A DNA stretch of 64,000 bases from assembly GCA_015501595.1 (NCBI GenBank), contig JADNRX010000053.1, positions 62,001-126,000 of the forward strand, read 5' to 3'. The stretch is from Hymenopellis radicata (lineage: Eukaryota; Basidiomycota; Agaricomycetes; Agaricales; Physalacriaceae). Within the stretch, counting starts at the first letter, position 1. Every line of letters begins with the position of its first letter. The notes under the pieces are model-generated. The model was not told the DNA's origin, ran no database searches, and was given only the letters and a program-made list of their open reading frames with translations. The translations under genes were made by a program, and so were the position numbers. Positions 35,576 to 48,730 of this stretch are shown piece after piece.

Positions 35576-36814
35576 CGTACAGGGTAGTGTATCATTGGTC
35601 ACACAATTAGACCGCAGACAATCAGACAGTGGTCTCCGTGACAGAGGCTCAGCATAGACATCGGCGGACGCTGATTTCGTGGCAGAGATCCATCATCCCA
35701 GAACCTTTGCAGAGCGACCCTGGTCGCCAGCTACACCTTGATATCCACGATGCATTCTCGACGTATGCCAACAGCTGCGGAGATCCCGGTCAGATTGGCG
35801 CAAGATTGGAACGTAGCTGTCCCGACGGAGATCATGAAGAGCTGAAGCAGGGTTTTATGCTAAAAGTCTGGTTGTTCTCGCTTCAGGTAAGAGACGGTCT
35901 CATTTCGTTGGGAGCTCAACTCATACAGGACCAGACCCTCAATTGCTCCGGCGCCTTTAAAACTGCAGCACCACACGATAATCGAATTGAAATGACCCAT
36001 AACACTCTTGATGAGCACATGGCTAGACCATTGGATCGGTAAGAAGTGTGGCTTACAGAATTCACATCGACAAACGCACGCCCCACATTTTTTGACGGGA
36101 GGTCGTTAACTGAACCGGACTTGCGCTGCCTGGAATGAATCAGGCTCCTTTGAGTGCATTCATGTCATGCTGCAAAGCGCATCCAACTTCACAACCACTC
36201 CACGGTCTTAGGTGGTGTCAAGAGCCGAAGGCTGCTGGTATTGATGTTGGCTGGCCTCCGGCCATACCGTCGTCCTCGCAGTCGTCTGCGACTCTAGCGG
36301 CGCTCCAACAATTTTTTGAATCGAGCGGTGCTCACAATCCGCTGGATAATGGTGAATCCTGTTTCTGGTATGTTTTGAGGCTGACGTACATGGTGTCCAT
36401 CTAGTTTGGCTTGTTGAAATGGCACGAAGGTTTGGCAACATTCTATTGATTGGGCCAGGTGCCTCATGTTAGAATCTAGACGTGTAAGTATATATCAAGT
36501 GTGATACCCTCTGTGGGACCGTGCCATGTATTGACTTACTTCCTTCCTATCTCCAGGATAATCGCGCGTTGCTCTCGACCATCACAACACATAAAGTTTG
36601 ACCAACTCGTGAGAGACATTCTTCATGGAAGGCATGTTTTCTCCGGACCCTCTTGGAGATTGGCTTGAGACGTCTGTACTTGGTCAGTGAGTTTCCGGCG
36701 CTTAAAAATAATATGACTGACAGACCATTCCTTCATTTTCATTCTGACAGGCAGAATATCGCCGCCTCTCCCTGGACAATCAGATGCAAGCGAGGGTTTG
36801 GTTCAGAGTCCAGA
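35576..36814. other. Unresolved 1.2-kb stretch
   Basis: Frames at 35629-36042 and 36135-36404 (plus) have no recognised similarity. Part of this may be 5' exons of the BTB-like gene that follows. Confidence 0.4.
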
Positions 36815-37916
36815 ATGATCTGTGTTGAACGCAGTTTACAGGGTTTCTCTGCAAGGACTGGGGACGGTCCGACGTCCAACGTCACCTCTGATATCATTCT
36901 CGACGTCATGCCACCAAGCAAGTCTGCAGTGCTCATGGTGAGTTTCTAGATAGTCAGTTGGCATTTTCTATATCATGCGCGCTGATACGTTCCAAGAGCT
37001 CCAACGGCCTTGAGGGCAATATTGAGCCCCAAGTCTCGAGGATTTTTCACGCGGGCAGACGTATAAATGGTCGACCGCCAGATTGTATCCTCCTTTCGTC
37101 CGATGGCATCAATTTCTTCTTTCATGCCTCCATGGCGTCGGCGACCACACTGGGAGAGCACAACCGCTGTAGAGTCCAAGCCGATGCAGCAGTGCTGAAT
37201 ATTATTCTACATACATTATACAATCTGTCATGCGCGCAATTCCAGCCGTCGTTCGAGTCGCTCGCGCTGGCGGTGGAGCGCATGCAGGTTGATGGGATGG
37301 ATCCTCGGCTGTACATTACGCCAAAGAACCCGACGTTTGACGTGCTTTTGCGCCACGCGCCTTTCCGGCCGCTGGAGCTTTTCGCGTTGGCAGCGCATCT
37401 GGATATTTACGACCTCGCGGTGCCGACCTCTTCTCACCTCCTCTCGCTCAAGTTGTTTTCGCTCTCGGACGACATTTGTGAACGGATTGGCTCCAAGTAT
37501 CTCGCTCGACTATACAATCTTCATACGCGGCGGGTGGCGACGTTGAAGGCGCTCGTGTCTACGCCTCCCGCAAGACACGCCGAGACGCCGCGATGTGGGA
37601 CGAAGGATTGGCAGGAAAGGCTCGTCAGTGAATGGTCGCTGACGGTGGCGTACCTGTGCCACGACGCGACTCCTGGTGAGAACGTGTTTCTGCTTTGGAT
37701 TTGCACGGCGCTGATGCTGCGCTACGTATCTTAGAAATGTCCGCGAGCTTTTTGGTCTCCAAGTTCAGCCCTATCAAGAAGTTGTTGTCTTGCAAGTTGT
37801 GTGTGCAGGCGTTGGAAGAGAGATTAAACCAGCTCTCGCGACAGTGGGCTGCTGTGAAGGTGCGTGCGTCCTCCCTCCGGAAACATTACCTTATCGGTTT
37901 GCAGTGTACTATTTGA
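36815..37916 (+). CDS. BTB/POZ-like protein of the Agaricomycete type
   Basis: Exons 36815-36937, 36997-37675 and 37735-37916 join in phase. The core reads RPPDCILLSSDGINFFFHAS (the D-x-x-L-x-S-S-D-G-x-x-F-x-x-H BTB start), VLNIILHTLYNLSCAQFQPS, ELFALAAHLDIYDLAVPTSS, HLLSLKLFSLSDDICERIGS and KYLARLYNLH; after the last intron, SCKLCVQALEERLNQLSRQW. Basidiomycetes carry many such paralogues; BTB domains mediate oligomerisation and often serve as CUL3 adaptors, though this has not been shown for this subgroup. The true start may be further upstream. No frame break was seen in the core. Confidence 0.65.
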
Positions 37917-38226
37917 TAGTGACAGCGATCTTGGTTATTTCTTGGGCTTCGATGGGTATTTTGGGTTTCAACAGGTATTTTGGGTTTCAATGGACGATGG
38001 GTATTCTGATGTTCATACGATATAAATGAAGCTTGGTTTTTCTATGCGTCCTAACTGTTCTGGTTGATTGACTGCCTCTTTAGGACTCTCTCCGGAACGT
38101 CTGTGTTGATGCTCGTGCGCGCCTATCAAGTATCTTGACATGTCAAGCGATAATGGGGTCTAGGACGTCTGGGTGCCACCCTCAGATCAAAGGTTTGCCC
38201 AGACTATCAACAGTTAAGCGCCGAGG

Positions 38227-39240
38227 ATGCTCAACTTCTTGATTCTGCAGTATGCTTCCTGTTTTGGACTGGACTCACCACTTCTTCGTCGAGTCATTTC
38301 AGACTTGAAGTTAACGACGACTACCTTCCCGATGGCGAAGAGCACGTCGGGCCTCGACACCTACGATCTACGTGCACCTCTATCCACGGCATCGTCTCCC
38401 CGCGTTACGATAAAATCAACCAACAGAGATCCGAACGAAGATAGATACTGTGTTGAAGAATGGTCCTTGGCTAACGGGTTTTGGAAGGTAGCCCTGCATA
38501 ATTCTCCTCTTGGTACCGGTATTCTGCAAGGCCACGGTGCTATCCTGAAACGGTCGGTGCGTCCTGGACGTACTACCGAGGATGATCCAAGGTTCCCTCG
38601 AGTTTGAAGTGGATGGGAACCCTGAGGCTTGGCTAGATGATTCTTTGATTGCGGAAGCCTTGGAGCAAAGTATTGTTGATGTGGATTCTCGGATTGCAGA
38701 CGAATTTAGAGCGCTCGTGTCTCTGATGGTGAGGATAAAGCTAGTGATGACGACATCGCGGCAGGGATTTCGAACACCATTGGCTATTGTTACTCTGATT
38801 GACCCCTCCACACAGCGAGTCCTGCGGACTGTGACGCAGGTGAGTTCTTCCCAACTCATTTTCTGCAGCTATACTTAGCATGGTTCGAGGTTTGTGTACG
38901 GAAGACGGTAGCTGAGCCCCAACACCAAGAATTCTGATGAGGTTGCCCGCGTGAGACGGGAACATCCGGGCGAAGAACGGTGCGTGGCGCAGGACCCTAG
39001 GGCGCATTACATTGACTCGCAGTAAGCTGTTCTGGTACGTGTCGATTATCATTGCACGTCTTACTAGCGTTGGGCGATTCCTGCCGTTTACAGTCGAAGT
39101 CTATTTCGCGCGCTACCACCGCTCATTGTAGATGACGAGTTTATCGCTCGTGTCATCACAGCGCCCTACCTCAAACATCGCCGAAGTCACTCGTGTCATC
39201 ATGGCTCTGATGGAGATCTATGAACGGCAAACAGGTTAAA
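38227..39240 (+). pseudogene. Degenerate PP2C-type protein phosphatase
   Basis: Pieces of a PP2C of the mitochondrial pyruvate-dehydrogenase-phosphatase type appear in order but in several frames: NRDPNEDRYCVEEW near 38420, QGHGA near 38535, MIQGSLEFEVDGNPEAWLDD near 38580, DEFRALVSLM near 38700, DEVARVRREHPGEERCVAQD near 38935 and DEFIARVITAPYLKH near 39135. The key DGHG metal-binding motif reads QGHGA, so the essential Asp is lost, and the expected GD and DG motifs could not be found. At least three frame changes occur. Even allowing for base-call errors, the lost Asp argues for a pseudogene or a non-catalytic protein. Confidence 0.5.
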
Positions 39241-40165
39241 GACCTTGGGCATGCATGCAGGCAAGATCTGAGCATCGTATATGGCGCTCGAGATCCTATG
39301 GGAGGGTTTGGGCGGCAACGGCGACGGCGACGGAAACGTATATCGAGCAGTGGTAGGGTGGGCGAATAGATGACATTACGATACTCGCCCTAACCTTTCG
39401 CGAATGTAAACGCCCCGAGAATTCAGAATTAATGGCATTTGCCGCAGTTTTTTCTTCTGTGGCGTTTTTTCTTCAAGGCGGGAACGGATATTCCTCTTCG
39501 GCTGAGAATAATGATCTATGGAGCATCATGTAGTTACTCTGACGGTCATACGGCGTACGGAATAAATTATGACAGTGGCGCTGTCGGTGAACGGAAATCG
39601 CAAGGTCCCGAGCTGTCCCAAGAGCCCCCGGGGAAGACGGAAAAGTGAAAGCGTGATTACGAGCACATTTTGCTGCAACCGCGAAGGCCGATGGACGGAG
39701 AGATTTGATTACCAAAATGAGCGCCACACAATGGGAATGACATCTCCAGATTACATCTACAACGGGTTAACATACATTGTCTTCAATTTGATCCGACCAT
39801 GAAATAACTCACTAATCGACACCATGAAGGGACTAGAGTCAAGAAGATGCTCCATCAGACCAACTCTAAGCAAAACTAAAGGAACCCTATACAACAGCTT
39901 GTTTGGACAATAAATATCTATCGTACATGTCACTATCGCACCGTAACCACAATACATAAGTAAGGCAAGCTCAAGAACTTGAAGATTCAGAAGGCAAGGA
40001 AACGGGACTCATCAATCTCACAGGACGTTTGACCAACAACAGGGTCGGGGGCCTTGTCTAAGGTCAAAGGACCGGCAGAAAGCTGATGAAAGGTAATAGA
40101 ACGTGTAATGTCCATGTCAAAGAAAGTTCCGGGGTGGGTAGGTGATACAAATCAAGTTGACGAAA
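39241..40165. other. Intergenic, nothing recognised
   Basis: Contains a short (GGCGAC)n-like run near 39310-39335 and no gene-like frame with family resemblance. The right end is the 3' flank of the Zn2Cys6 gene. Confidence 0.5.
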
Positions 40166-41239
40166 TCACGTCGACTCATGGTCGCTGAGATCACCCTCTG
40201 CATCCGTCTCGCCTTCAGAGGTCCTGGCACGCTTGGGTCCAGACATGTCCGAGCTGGAGCCTCGTCGTTTGCGAGAGGAGAGCATATCTGCGCCGTCTGT
40301 TGCTGCGATGACGACGCCGGGATTGACGCCCTCGTCAGAAGTAGGCGGTTTATCTTGATTCGGCGCTTGGGGTGGTGCTGGGCCACCGACAAAAGGAGGT
40401 GGGTAGCCGTAAGGCGGCACAAAGTACGGGATGACGGGCGGGCCGCCTTCTTGACCCTCGCCACTGACGGCGACAAAGTGGCCTGGAGGATAGTAGATTG
40501 GGTAGAATCCAGGTCCACCAGCTTCAGGAGGTGGGAGGGGCTGCCCGTTGGCATCTGTCGGTGGCGGACCGTTGGGGTCTACCGGAGGCGGTGGTGGCGG
40601 GGGAGGTTGATAGTCTGGACAACAATTAGGATTACTTTTGGACGCTAGCAAGAATACTAACCAGCATTCTCGGGAAAGTCGACGGTCTTGCTTTTGCGTT
40701 TATATGGACCGCGTTTTATTCCCTTTTTGCGCTCCTTGCGCTGGCCATCAACACAGGCCTCTGCAACGCCGTACTTTGTGCAGCGCTCGCACGGGCGCGA
40801 CTCGTCGCATCGTTTACACGCCAAGGCGCAATTTGTGCACTAAAATGAATGAGTACCATTGTCATTTATCGAACGCGCTCTGCGTACCGCCATTTTGACT
40901 TGCTTGCGTTTGGGTCGCCCGGCTGACTGGGGCGGCGAGGCTGGCTGCACAGGAAATGCTAATGAACGAGTCAACACATTTGAATACTTTTGAAAAGAGA
41001 ATGAACGTACGCTGCCCAGGCGGTGTATATGCGTATACGACGCCCGGTGGCGCGTGGAACATCATAAAGGCGCCAGGAGGCGGCACACCATTTTCACCCT
41101 CGGGCGGCGGGTACGCGAACATGGGCGGATAGACGCCTGGCGGGGGTGGCGGGGGAAAAGTACCACCATTATAATGCTGAAAATGGGGAGGCAAAGGGTA
41201 AGCGACAGGCTCAGCCGGCTTGGGCTGCTCTGTCGCCAT
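40166..41239 (-). CDS. Zn2Cys6 (GAL4-type) transcription factor, proline-rich
   Basis: Four exons: 41011-41239, 40888-40958, 40662-40839 and 40166-40614, all joining in phase. The N-terminus is Pro/Tyr-rich (PPPPPPGVYPPMFAYPPP). A basic linker (GRPKRKQVKMA) precedes the zinc cluster CTNCALACKRC-DESRPCERC, whose cysteines follow C-x2-C-x6-C-x5-C-x2-C-x8-C, then a basic stretch RKERKKGIKRGPYKRK likely to touch DNA. The C-terminal third is again Pro-rich with an SRKRRGSSSDMSGPKRARTS nuclear-localisation-like region and an acidic end. About 309 residues. It is shorter than many Zn2Cys6 factors and has no fungal-specific middle-homology domain, as is usual for this basidiomycete subgroup. Targets unknown. 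Confidence 0.85.
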
Positions 41240-42778
41240 GTTGTACGATTTTTATTTTTATTTTATGCTGCATTTTGCGGGATATAAGACGTGAGGGAGA
41301 GCAAAGAGAGGCAGATCACTCACTTTCAAACTGCGACAGAAAATCCAGCGCCGCTCAGACTTGGAGGTCCGAATTCAAGCTGAGTTTGGCGGAGATGAAT
41401 CAACATAAACAAAGGCAAAGCCTTTTAAGGCTACTGCCCACTTGGAGGACTGGCCCAACTTTGTCGTCCTTCTCGTCGTCGTGTACCGCAGGGAGACCAG
41501 CTAACTCAAGGGGACAATGATAACAAACAGATTCCGTTGTTAAAGGTATTTTGTCTGCACGTGTAGGGGCGCTTTGAAGCTTAACTAGATCTCTCGCCGT
41601 AATCCGTCATTCTCTTGCTTCCCTCATCCCTGCACAAGTGCACCCGGCATACCTGAGGTCGTATTGGTCTATTGCTCTGCCGACTGCTAGGGCACCTCTA
41701 GGGTGCCGTGCCCATTCTCGCCACTGATGGCTCCGCTCGAACTGTTTTACTCCGCTCAAATGCCCTATCTGCCTACCTTTTCATCTCTAATCTGTTGATG
41801 TCTCGTCCGTGTCCCTGCGCGCGGTTGATATTCCATCAGTGCAATACTGACACCACCATCATCGCTCATTGCCTACTTATTCATTTCTTTTGACTTGCGC
41901 GCTCTTTACAAACGCGGCTTGTTGTCACTGCGGATGGCCGAGCACCAAATGGGACGTACCACTAAAACAGTGTTCGTCTCGATGGTCCAAATTCATCTCG
42001 GCCTCGCTCCTTACTTCACTCCTCCCCCTCCAATACGTTTCAGGGTCCAGATACTGATATCTCCGTCTTTCCTAACGAGTTGCTCATCCCAGTGATCGCG
42101 AGAGACACTAAATGTGCGCAGTCATTTGACCTCTCATCAAGCACCCAAATCTTTTCTGACATCCGAAACATCCATCTCTACGCTCGGGTTCTCTATACAT
42201 CCTTAGGTGTATCAGAACTCCAGTTTGTCCCTTACGCGATTTGTGTAGGACCATGTGTTCTTCTTTACTTATCTTCTCTATAGCTCTCGTCTTGACTGGA
42301 CCCCCCTGTTCCACATCCCGGACTTTCATTCAAAACGTACCTGGTAGTTCAACATCCTCATGAAGAGAGAACTGTCTGTGATTCTTTCATCTCTCGCTAC
42401 TACTCAATCGGTTACGGGATGCGATGAGAACGAACGGTGACAACTCATCAATGGATAATCGTTCCACTTCGCCGAATACAAACGACATTGTTCCGTGTTA
42501 TTTCGCTCAGAACTCAGCGTTGAATGTGGGTCTACAGGACGTCTTCCTCGCCTCGATTCTCGACTGCTCGCTACTTCCCGTACTATCTTGGCGCTCCATC
42601 AGCCAACTTACACATCTTTTCTCTTACCAATCTCTTACTCATTCACCGATTCTTCGAACTACAGTAAGTAGCTCCAGTATAAAATGATTGGCAGGCGCTT
42701 ACTCATTCACCAATTCTTCGAACTAGCTCCAGTATAAAATGAATTTCCCTGTAGGCTATATCTCAAGATTTTGAGAAC
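41240..42778. other. 1.5-kb intergenic region, no gene supported
   Basis: Lies between divergent genes (Zn2Cys6 factor, minus; OYE-B, plus). Open frames at 41869-42283 and 42424-42687 lack any family signal. The right end holds a partial tandem duplication (42635-42741) with two copies of AGTATAAAATGA, the latter a plausible TATA region for OYE-B. Confidence 0.45.
42635..42741. repeat. Tandem duplication in the OYE-B promoter
   Basis: A block running cttactcattcacc-attcttcgaact ... agctccagtataaaatga occurs at 42635-42687 and again at 42698-42741, the second 9 bp shorter inside. Each copy brings a TATAAAA-like motif 40-100 bp upstream of the OYE-B ATG at 42779. Confidence 0.7.
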
Positions 42779-44264
<1,486 letters not shown>

Positions 44265-45689
44265 TATTTCTGATGTTAGAAGCAATGTAGAAGATACCAC
44301 ATTGTTGTTGATGCAGAGTAAAGCGAGGGAAATTTATCTGAGATCAGATTTGGGTTATGAACAGATAGATAGGAAAAAATCTTACTCACCGAGATGAACG
44401 AACCCTTGCCCCACTTTCGTGAAATTCCTGTGACTTTCAGCTTGCGACGGAAAGGTCCCTGTTAGTATATGACCGTCCAGTCATCGTAACAGACGAGCAG
44501 ACTTGGGAAACAAAACTGGATTGCTTCGACTTCTGCCGGGACGGCGGGTTAGAGGAGGTACCGAAAACCCATGATCATGCCAAGGGTAAGGAACGTTCAC
44601 AGAGGTGAAGAGCCCTATGAGAAGATACGATGCGCCAGGATGGCGAGTTGAGCGATAGCCGGACCTTGTGTGTGAATGCGTCAAAGAGGCCGAACTGGAC
44701 AGTCCTTGAGCTCGGAGGTGATGCGGAGAAACAGGAACAGAGCCCGTGGATCTCCAGTGAGAGTTGAAAGCGCGATCTCATGCTCTCCGAGAAAACGGTA
44801 GTCCTTGACGTGAAGGAAGCGTCCTTACTGCGATCTTTCAGACAGACTCATCGGTGGCTAAAGGTTGGTTTAAACCGTTGATATTATTTTCCTGAGCGCG
44901 TTAGACGGTCTGTCTGGACAAACGGGCTATGGCGACAAACATGAAGTCGTGAGTATACGCCGTCATGCAGTGAATATGTACCTTTAAGATCCTTTATTAA
45001 CTCACTTCACACAGGACGGCCAGGCGACATACCTAGTCACCGGTTCCGTCAGTGAGGACAGGCCCAGTCCTGCGAGCGCAAACCTGGATAGAAGTAATGC
45101 CACGAGCAGACCATCTAGCTCTATTGTCTCCGGCGAGAAGGCTTTCGGGTGAGCGACCCCAACACTGTAGCCAATGCGTGTGTGGGCTGTAGATAGAACT
45201 AATGTCCGAGGTGAACAGACTACGCCGCGCATGGCATTCCACGTACGGGACACTGACTCCGTAGCAAATCAAGCAGCCGCGTTCTGGGACAAAACGCATC
45301 GTAATAGCTGCGCTTCCGAGTAGATTGTGATAGAGCAGCACCTGAACAGTACTTTCGTTGTCCTTCCGATGCAACCCTTCGCAAAGCGGATGGATGGCTG
45401 ACGGATCAACCTAGATCAGCATACTTCGGAAAGGCTTCCGCGACTCAGTGCCTACGTGACGGGCGTAGCCTCGGACGGTTTTGCAATAAGTGCATTTCTT
45501 GGTGGAAGTGTTGTATGAAAGCTGTTCTTGCCTTGGTTATTTCAGCGATAACGAAAGCAGGTACACGTACCATGCGCGTACAATAGGACGATAGTTCGTG
45601 ACCATCTGTAGGCGAAACTCCGACATATTGAAAGATATCCTTACCTTGGTTGTAGATACGGCCCTTCAAGGCGGGATCGCCCCAGAGGT
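44265..45689. other. Unresolved stretch, possibly with remains of minus-strand genes
   Basis: The minus strand contains gene-like pieces without a consistent model: EIALSTLTGDPRALFLFLRI and TSELKDCPVRPL near 44760-44690, a hydrophobic LLVALLLSRFALAGLGLSSL near 45110-45060, and NLWGDPALKGRIYNQGKDIF with QYVGVSPTDGHELSSY near 45695-45600. None matches a family I know. The frames change repeatedly. Confidence 0.35.
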
Positions 45690-46010
45690 TCCTATAGAAT
45701 TAACTGTTATCACAACATGTCGGTATAACGCATCCATGACCGTCTGCATTGTTATTCTTCAGCATCTGGACCAATAAGCCTCGTCGAAAGCCGCCTCCAA
45801 GTGGAGCGTGGAGTCACCGCAAGAAATAAGACCTGGAACGCCTAGCCATACTATTTCGTAGCCTAAACCTGTTCGCGAGACTTGGAGAAGGTTGAGGCCT
45901 GGCAGTGGTTGTGGAAACGTACAACCTTGCGATCGACCTGCCCGGTCCTGTAGGTCGAGGAAGGTCCGGCCCGAGATCCGAGGTCTGCGATTTTCTTGAT
46001 CATTTACCAT
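45690..46010 (-). pseudogene. Relic divergent from DPH2 (inverted match to 21180-21520)
   Basis: Same segment as 21180-21520, in opposite orientation, next to the intact DPH2. The reading LHLEAAFDEAY ... MLKNNNAD resembles the second exon of the ALDH genes weakly. It shares the 12-bp TCGGGCCGGACC motif (here reverse complement at 45963-45974). Confidence 0.35.
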
Positions 46011-46088
46011 CATCTTGATTTGGCTACCCTTCCTCCTCTCGTTCTCTACGTCGAGAGGAATATTGTTCGTTGTTTGAAATCGCACAGA

Positions 46089-47868
46089 ATGAGCGAAAAT
46101 ACTGCATTTTCCACTGCAGCGGAGGACACAATATCCCGCTCTGTCGATGTCATACCAGACCAATCTGCTTCTCAGTTCGGGGAAGATGAATTTAAAGAAT
46201 ACTACGACATAAATGACACTGCTTTCTGGATAACTGAAGGTGACTTCCAGAAGGTCATTTCCAGTCTTGTATTCCAACAAGGTGCTCAATAAACGCTAGG
46301 TTGCACTCCAATTTCCGGACGAACTGCTGCATGACTCCGTGCCCATTTACCGACATCTAAAAGCGAAGATTGGCCACCGAGAACTCTATGTACTAGCGGA
46401 TACATCTTACGGAAGGTATAGCTACGTTCTTGATCGTTGGACCAATACTTACAAATACTGCCTAGTAAAGCTGCTGCGTCGATGAGGTCGCCGCAGAGCA
46501 CATAAACGCGACGGCTATGGTTCACTATGGACATGCGTGCATGAGCCAGTAGGTACCATGCCGCTGCGTTGAGCTTTTATAACCGAGATACAGAACTTAC
46601 CGGCTTCCTGTCATGTTTGTCTTTGGTAAGAAGTACGTCGACATTTCTCATTGCGCCGAAGAATCTCTGCAACATCTCCCTGAGGCATCAGAGGTGACCT
46701 TGGAACACGATGTGGCGTATTCACATGCTGCTGGTAAGTGTCTCCATTTCCAAAGACCGACTCTCTGACGACTTCATAGAGCAAATCGCTACTCGATTGA
46801 GAGAGAAACTGAGCGTGTCATACTCTCCTGTTACCCGGCATCTATATCCTAAGGCGCCGGCGAATATTCCAGTTCCAACGTCTAACCTAGAAGCGACGAT
46901 ACTTTATATCGGAGGGGAAAGCCTTGGGCTGACGAACCTCCTCATGACACACTCTGCATCTTCTGTTCGTGCTTCGTCGTTTATGAGATCTAAACACGCT
47001 CAAGTGTCTACAGGTGTACTCCTACAACCCAAACACTCGGACCTTCCGCCTCGAATCCGCGTCTACGAACAAATTGCTCATGCGACGCTATGCAGTCGTC
47101 CAGAAAGCTCGGGACGCAGACGTCTTTGGCATCCTCGTTGGCACCCTCGGCGTCGCGTCGTATCTTCCCCTCATCAAGCACCTCCGCTCGCTTCTCGCGC
47201 AGAACCACAAAAAGTCTTACACCATCAGCGTCGGCAAACTCAATCCCGCTAAGCTGGCGAATTTCATGGAGGTGGAGTGTTGGGTACTAGTTGCGTGTCC
47301 AGAGAATAGCATGATAGACGCGAAGGAGTTCTACAGACCGATCGTAACACCGTTTGAGCTGGGGATAGCGCTACAACAGGAACCTAACTGGACAGGGAAA
47401 TATGTGCTGGATTTCGAGCAGCTGTTGGCAGAGGGTGCGAGTGAGGAAAAGGCCGTGGACGAGGGTGCGGGCGAAGATGAAGATGGTGACAGACCGATAT
47501 TCTCCTTGGTATCCGGAACATATCGACAAGCAAAACGATACGGCGCTTCAAGTTAGTCTGCCATGCTTTGACTTCGGTTTCGAACCTGACGTTGCCTTAG
47601 ATGACATTCAAGGTGATGCGGCAAGTCAGGCCCTCGTCGTACGTGATTCCGAAGGCACGATCGTCAAATTGCCAGATAGTGCTGCTGGTAAGTAACATTT
47701 TCGATTCATTATTTTCCCAGAGTTGACGTAGTCTTCTTCTCAGGTGAATTTTATACCAATCGAGTGTATCGCGGTCTTGAGCAGCGCATCGGGGAAGAAG
47801 CCCCGAGTGTGCTTGAGCAGGGAAGGACAGGAATTGCAAGCGGCTATGATGATGATCATCGCCCGTAG
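46089..47868 (+). CDS. DPH2: Diphthamide biosynthesis subunit DPH2
   Basis: DPH2 works with DPH1 in the first step of diphthamide formation on elongation factor 2, helping the radical transfer of the 3-amino-3-carboxypropyl group. Eight exons join in phase: 46089-46253, 46300-46415, 46471-46548, 46594-46733, 46780-46964, 47014-47551, 47601-47687, 47744-47868. Landmarks: VALQFPDELLHDSVPIYRHL, DTSYG-SCCVDEVAAEH, VHYGHACMSQ, YRLPVMFVFGKKYVDISHCA, GGESLGLTNLLMTHS, RYAVVQKARDADVFGILVGT, YTISVGKLNPAKLANFMEVE, CWVLVACPENSM and the end TNRVYRGLEQRIGEEAPSVL, GRTGIASGYDDDH. The core is complete and no frame break was found. A deleted copy lies at 20350-21114, so this is the functional one. Confidence 0.92.
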
Positions 47869-48072
47869 AGTTTAATGAAACGTTTTTTGTCTATAACATT
47901 CAGAGGCTGATATTTTCTCAACGGTTTTCGAACGCCTGGATGACAAGGCGCGCCTGCATTTTATAGCGCGTCAAGAGGGATGGACAGCTTCTGCACGGCA
48001 GAGGCCTACTAATCTGCGGGCACGGTCTGCCTAGGTGTAATCAGGAAGTTAGCAAGGAGTCAAGGACGCGCT

Positions 48073-48078
48073 CACGTG
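48073..48078. promoter_or_regulatory. CACGTG element upstream of P1-B
   Basis: E-box core in CGCTCACGTGGTG, 74 bp upstream of the P1-B ATG; homologous to the element at 19639-19644. Confidence 0.5.
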
Positions 48079-48151
48079 GTGCGAAAATACCGTCATAACC
48101 AAACAGTGACACGTCTTTCTCTCGACCAACCACAACGATTATTTGACCTCC

Positions 48152-48730
48152 ATGTCTGAGTCTAAGCTCTTCAAACCTAGCAACGGAAAATTCTATCAGC
48201 GAAGCGTACGTTCAATTGTTCCACCCAACGTCTTCGTACTCACAGCATTGCAGGACTACTCGTATGTTTGCAAACAGCAGCCACTTCTTATGGACGAGCT
48301 TCCCGAATACCTACACACCTTCGGCAAATGGACACCACCCAAGCTTTTCCTTGCATGGCCTAGCGACCAGGCTAGCCTTTTGAAATGCATCGAGAGGGTC
48401 TATCCGTCTTCGGTCATCCGTAACAGACGTGGCGAATTAGTGCAGACAACCCTTGGCGCTCTCCCCAAGGCCATCCGAAAAGACTTTGCTATAGACCCCG
48501 ACTTCCATGACTGCCTCCAGGTCGTTACCGTTGCTCTTGAAAATGGGAAGCACGCTATATCCTTCGCTGTGGGTTGCACGCACATCGGCATGTTGAACGC
48601 GAACTTGATCGGGGACATTCAAGCCAAGTTAGGTTTTGAAGAACCTCCTAAGTGGTACATTGATCCAAATTGGTGGACGTGGAGGGAACGCCGTGCGTTC
48701 GTCTTTCCCTCCTTTCTGTGCATGCACTAA
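48152..48730 (+). CDS. P-family protein P1-B
   Basis: Exons 48152-48205 and 48254-48730 with the shared in-frame 48-bp intron. The product is 177 residues without the intron and nearly identical to P1-A (differences such as K for T at residue 5, C for R in LLKCIERVYP, and F for L in the AISFAVGCTHIG block). The start at 48152 is the first ATG; the three upstream codons begin with TTG. Its neighbours are DPH2 on the left and P2-B on the right, all plus strand, mirroring the left array. Function unknown. Confidence 0.75.
   Translation: MSESKLFKPSNGKFYQRSVRSIVPPNVFVLTALQDYSYVCKQQPLLMDELPEYLHTFGKWTPPKLFLAWPSDQASLLKCIERVYPSSVIRNRRGELVQTTLGALPKAIRKDFAIDPDFHDCLQVVTVALENGKHAISFAVGCTHIGMLNANLIGDIQAKLGFEEPPKWYIDPNWWTWRERRAFVFPSFLCMH

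Noticed and set aside
40166..40651. Plus-strand frame at 40142-40648 as a gene
   Set aside because: It is the complement of the proline-rich last exon of the Zn2Cys6 factor; GC-rich proline codons leave the opposite strand open.
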